NCBI GenBank assembly: GCA_003663295.1
Contig: QMZS01000060.1
Span: 1 to 5,939 of the forward strand
Length of the DNA stretch: 5,939 bases
From: Candidatus Aenigmatarchaeota archaeon
GTDB lineage: Archaea > Aenigmatarchaeota > Aenigmatarchaeia > QMZS01
Direction of reading: 5' to 3'
The notes beneath the pieces were generated by a model. It searched no databases. It had not been told where the DNA came from and saw only the letters and a list, made by a program, of their open reading frames with translations. Of this stretch, positions 4,301 through 5,939 are shown piece after piece. Position numbers and translations under genes: made by a program. The first letter of the stretch is position 1. The number at the start of each line of letters is the position of its first letter.

Positions 4301-5939
4301 CTGATGTTGATTTAGGTAATTTTAGTGTTAAGTTCAAAGTTCTTGGGTATGGAAGTTATCATGATATTGTAGGGGAAGGTTACAATATTTCTGATTACTC
4401 TGAAAATACAGACAAATTTGTTGTTGAAGATATTGATATATCAAATATTGCTTGGTCCTTTGGAAACACAACAGATTTAATTTTTATAGGAAATGCAACC
4501 TACCTTTCAAATAATCTAAGAATTAACAATATAACAAATCAAACTTGCAGCCAGCCCATAATTTTAGATATTCCTGATGGAAATGAAAATACAAGAGAAA
4601 ATATAAATCCGCCAGATTCAAGACTTTGTGGGATTAATTCTTTTGCGCAAGATATAACTTGCACTGTAACAAATGGAAATTTTAGTTGTTATGTTAGAAA
4701 TATTAAGCTGAATGATACAACAGTTACTTTTTCCTATATTTTAACTGATGAAAAAAATATTTCAGGAAACGAAGACCTAACGATCAATTTAAACGGAACA
4801 ATAGATGATTTTATCAATATAAGTGATCCGGATGGATTTGTAAATATTTATCAACCAATTAATTATACAATAAATTTCTCAAACACAGGAAACATTGGAT
4901 GGTTTGGAGAGATTTCTAATCAAACAAGAATAAAAATCTATTCTCCTGCTGGAGAAAATCCTGTAATTCCCTCGCAAGAGCATATTTCTTTAGATTGTGA
5001 TAACAATAGTTCCTGGGTGAATTTGATGAATGGAACAACCAGTAATTTTTCGCATTTCTTGGGTCATTCTTATTATGTTCTGGGAAAATATAATTATATA
5101 ACAAATTTAAGTTATTTCTGGTCTGATTCTTTACATAGTATAAATTTCTCTATTACAACAGGAGGAAAAACAAACTACACGGTTGCAGCAATAGATATTA
5201 CAGATTATAATTTACCCAACAAAGTTGTTAGAGGAAACCAGATTATAGGAAAAGCAAAGGGATATTTTGTTGGTTCAATGGATATAGGTTATTGGGAAGA
5301 AATTCAAGGAGATGCATTTAAAGTTACAAACAACACAACAAATGCAATATATTGGGTTGAGAAATGGAATAAAACTTCAAAAATAGGAACAGAAATTCCA
5401 GAAACAAACATGACCTGGAATCCTGGTTTTTGGGAAGGTAAAATAAATACCTTTGATTTAAGTTGTGATGATGAAACAACAGTTCATAGAGTTTATTTCC
5501 TGATTAACTGGACAGATTTTAATATTTATACCCCTTATGTAAAAGGAGAATTTAAATCAGAATTCTGGCCTTATTTTTATCAAAATTTAAGTGTGATCTG
5601 TACCTCAAGAGAATTATTTGAAGTTAATCCAGAAATTACGAATGTTGCTCTAGGAACAGAAAATAGAGATATTTATAATATTTTTATTGAAAATCCAAGT
5701 GACAGTCCAGTTGATATAAACCTGACAATAAATTGTGATGATTACCCTGATGCTGTAAATTGGGTAAATGAAAATCATTGGACTATTCATATTCCTGCAG
5801 AGAGTTCTACTTCAAAAATAGTTACCTTAGACGAGGCTCCAAGAGTTGGTAACTATGAATTTTCTGTATCGGTAAGAGGAGACCTAAGATATGACAAAAA
5901 AGTCTGGTTGAATATTTTCTCAGAAGCGTTGGGTTCTGA
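1231..5939 (+). CDS. Giant cysteine-rich, glycosylation-site-rich exported surface protein (3' partial)
   Basis: One frame stays open from ATG 1231 to the window edge (1569 complete codons plus GA), with an in-frame TAA at 1207-1209 fixing the start. The final TGA (5937-5939) is out of frame, so the C-terminus is missing. A Sec-type signal peptide opens the protein: basic n-region MRRHYFSQK, hydrophobic core 11-26 and probable cleavage after SLA (29), just before CysCys 31-32. Residues 31-555 form a cysteine-rich, acidic, Asn/Gly/Tyr-rich region with 71 Cys, presumably disulfide-bonded, ending in a calcium-loop-like DIDSDGIDE (545-553). From about 570 on, Cys falls to about 2% and the sequence becomes beta-sandwich-like, with CARDB/Ig-like phrases such as FNVTFKNVGDL and YTINFSNTGN, arranged as repeated X-Y-Z modules and carrying about 40 N-X-S/T sequons. 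The protein is extracellular, probably cell-surface. I see no catalytic motif, so adhesion, cell contact or envelope structure is inferred. The adjacent archaeosortase is its likely processing enzyme, but the expected C-terminal sorting signal is outside the window. The gene family is not recognised beyond these features. Confidence 0.9.
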   Translation, partial: MRRHYFSQKQALLICFTLSFFLLPAISLATCCTELLSSCPYGNVDGNSCNNVSIGSYCEGDGECGTDNNANNCNVWDWYKRVCCDNGVSCSVDGDCCSGNCVDGYCCDSACNGACEACNVAGHEGTCTDDHSLCSGTISSCYCSGGVCQPCTDPGGCSYATCIGHTCGTADYGTSHECNSAWKCSTSTGDGNYGVGSGNYKCQGYCDGSGNCDYAGNCYNCNDDNYYYCETGNNKYYQDYDCSGGTCVKDTPSFRKDCDDYDDDNCWLVCDTGTGDIDRWCDDWYCNSGTCKDSGNNWLRDNPYSDCSDTASDNDGGDKPKTSGTCTDYELCTSGDTSCPSTDYPDNCASTTHLEEYYPYSNDCTSKDYYCSDFEVAATDSYGDDPTYTETCYGGIGASCSSNQFVTSSQSDFTDHCTGTCGTGIDSCYFIEYYPADSGDACSGNDYCKPKNYDADHESNTCNACGLNWNLDCSFGDCSPSESSSKEVGTTYTYNYCCGDDASEYAITCSCNLNSCSSDSTDACCANSDDCVWAGGCYLNGNTTDIDSDGIDEYCKGNENKWYAYPNITSISIDKSPIDRDDEVDKFTPDTEIKITAEIYDQDNNDRDKVYITIYEPDGVTIAKDQSGTSINSKLMICSDTNSNHWSCYYNYNPEDGSPIRDYDVKIKAVDNEGLEDTKTESNLFKVEDIYLTNMNHYGTTKDLHITGTAKYTTYDTTVSGANVKCYAEDKICSTTTDGGGNFDCNIGELNKNFAQYNTIKTNTFICEVMDIYNIAGSRTYNITIGLRATTHTWNDTTLYHDETVSFNVTFKNVGDLTFAMDDLYWEISSENGTNPEINEDCHNTGWVDACGYLGKYEGDPHNSCGCYIQFDQNLVPGNTVTYSGSWKAKYHEFGDYNFSVWVEFPDNETGFTNIVAGQKIKTIKILDKSPVNLTFMFALPSPVDRDKETSKTNDNITIRVNATDYVDGVLGDNDELEQYSTIWVKSDQNNNWMICENVTMNQIPYHNAYYYGNCTWNPPNDMSDVDLGNFSVKFKVLGYGSYHDIVGEGYNISDYSENTDKFVVEDIDISNIAWSFGNTTDLIFIGNATYLSNNLRINNITNQTCSQPIILDIPDGNENTRENINPPDSRLCGINSFAQDITCTVTNGNFSCYVRNIKLNDTTVTFSYILTDEKNISGNEDLTINLNGTIDDFINISDPDGFVNIYQPINYTINFSNTGNIGWFGEISNQTRIKIYSPAGENPVIPSQEHISLDCDNNSSWVNLMNGTTSNFSHFLGHSYYVLGKYNYITNLSYFWSDSLHSINFSITTGGKTNYTVAAIDITDYNLPNKVVRGNQIIGKAKGYFVGSMDIGYWEEIQGDAFKVTNNTTNAIYWVEKWNKTSKIGTEIPETNMTWNPGFWEGKINTFDLSCDDETTVHRVYFLINWTDFNIYTPYVKGEFKSEFWPYFYQNLSVICTSRELFEVNPEITNVALGTENRDIYNIFIENPSDSPVDINLTINCDDYPDAVNWVNENHWTIHIPAESSTSKIVTLDEAPRVGNYEFSVSVRGDLRYDKKVWLNIFSEALGS
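2293..2349 (+). repeat. EYYP cysteine repeat, copy 1 (residues 355-373)
   Basis: The peptide EEYYPYSNDCTSKDYYCSD is echoed about 76 residues later. The shared frame is E-Y-Y-P, a polar stretch, Cys, a short polar spacer, Tyr-Cys. This suggests that part of the Cys-rich region arose by internal duplication. Confidence 0.45.
2521..2580 (+). repeat. EYYP cysteine repeat, copy 2 (residues 431-450)
   Basis: IEYYPADSGDACSGNDYCKP aligns with copy 1 at E-Y-Y-P, at the first Cys with a small shift, and at the terminal Tyr-Cys. Similarity between copies is at the protein level, with diverged DNA, so the duplication is old or the motif is constrained. Confidence 0.45.
2863..2889 (+). other. Calcium-loop-like DxDxDG motif (residues 545-553)
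   Basis: DIDSDGIDE has acidic residues at positions 1, 3, 5, 8 and 9 with Gly at 6, the spacing of thrombospondin type 3 and dockerin-like Ca2+ loops. It occurs once, at the junction between the Cys-rich region and the beta-sandwich repeats, where a calcium-stiffened linker would make sense. Binding is inferred from the pattern only. Confidence 0.5.
2956..3975 (+). repeat. Super-repeat unit 1: modules X1-Y1-Z1 (residues 576-915)
   Basis: X1 (576-690) begins SPIDRD, contains a MIC...WSC cysteine pair and a DYDVKIKAVD strand, and ends VEDI. Y1 (691-788) begins with the phrase YLTN, has ITGTAKY and a GGNFDC turn. Z1 (789-915) has a CARDB-like FNVTFKNVG strand, an inserted Cys cluster (DACGY...CGC, 850-868) and closes with FGDYNFSVWVEF. 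Each module has the alternating hydrophobic pattern of a beta-sandwich of about 100-130 residues. Confidence 0.6.
4054..5160 (+). repeat. Super-repeat unit 2: modules X2-Y2-Z2 (residues 942-1310)
   Basis: This repeats unit 1 in the same order about 366 residues later. X2 (942-1068) starts SPVDRD, has MIC...GNC and NFSVKFKVLG, and ends VEDI. Y2 (1069-1190) has DISN, FIGNATY and GNFSCY. Z2 (1191-1310) has YTINFSNTGN and LGKYNYITNLSYFW. The copies are strongly diverged, and unit 2 is much richer in glycosylation sequons than unit 1. Confidence 0.6.
5182..5939 (+). repeat. Super-repeat unit 3: Y3-Z3 without a clear X (residues 1318 on, partial)
   Basis: VAAIDITDYN...IIGKAKGY (1318-1345) matches the opening of Y1 and Y2 (V-x-x-I-x-[IL]-T/S ... 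I-x-G-x-A-x-Y), and a CARDB-like stretch with IYNIFIENPSDSPVDINL and GNYEFSVSVRG begins near 1466 (base 5626). No SPxDRD module separates it from Z2, so X seems lost or too diverged to see. The unit is cut by the window end. Confidence 0.45.

Noticed and set aside
3918..5104. Two minus-strand open frames (3918-4115 and 4916-5104)
   Set aside because: They are short, embedded in the giant gene, and lack any motif or promoter; antisense shadows.
1..5939. CRISPR array, tRNA/rRNA, insertion sequence or attachment-site signals
   Set aside because: Nearly all sequence is accounted for by three coding regions. I saw no direct-repeat/spacer pattern, tRNA-like cloverleaf, transposase or terminal inverted repeats.

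Overview
The window is AT-rich and carries three same-strand genes: a type IV pilin-like protein, a small archaeosortase/exosortase-family membrane protease, and a very large exported protein that runs off the right edge. I read it as archaeal, most plausibly a small-genome DPANN-type lineage (Woesearchaeota/Pacearchaeota-like). The reasons are the short KG|Q-type prepilin leader, the archaeosortase, TATA-like boxes about 25-30 nt upstream of ATG codons with little Shine-Dalgarno signal, and the very high Asn/Lys/Ile/Asp usage. The lineage is inference; no rRNA or other phylogenetic marker is present.

Layout. Positions 1-42 probably hold the last codons of an upstream gene. A pilin-like gene follows (best start 90, stop 590). 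A 76-bp gap contains two copies of a 13-bp near-palindrome on either side of a TATA-like box. The archaeosortase gene (best start 667, stop 1137) carries the Cys, Arg and His expected of the family. A 93-bp A-rich gap with a small inverted repeat and a TATA-like box precedes an open reading frame that begins at ATG 1231 and stays open through base 5939. The TGA that ends the window is out of frame, so this gene is 3'-truncated after 1569 complete codons.

The giant protein has a Sec signal peptide, then a roughly 525-residue cysteine-rich region (71 Cys by my count), then more than 1000 residues of beta-sandwich-like modules. These modules appear as a tandem super-repeat (X-Y-Z, X-Y-Z, then Y-Z) and carry about 40 N-glycosylation sequons. 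The Cys-rich half has only about two sequons.

Working hypothesis: the archaeosortase is the dedicated processing or anchoring enzyme for the adjacent giant surface glycoprotein, and the pilin-like protein belongs to the same cell-surface locus. The decisive evidence, a C-terminal sorting signal (short motif, transmembrane helix, basic tail) on the giant protein, lies beyond the window and cannot be confirmed here.
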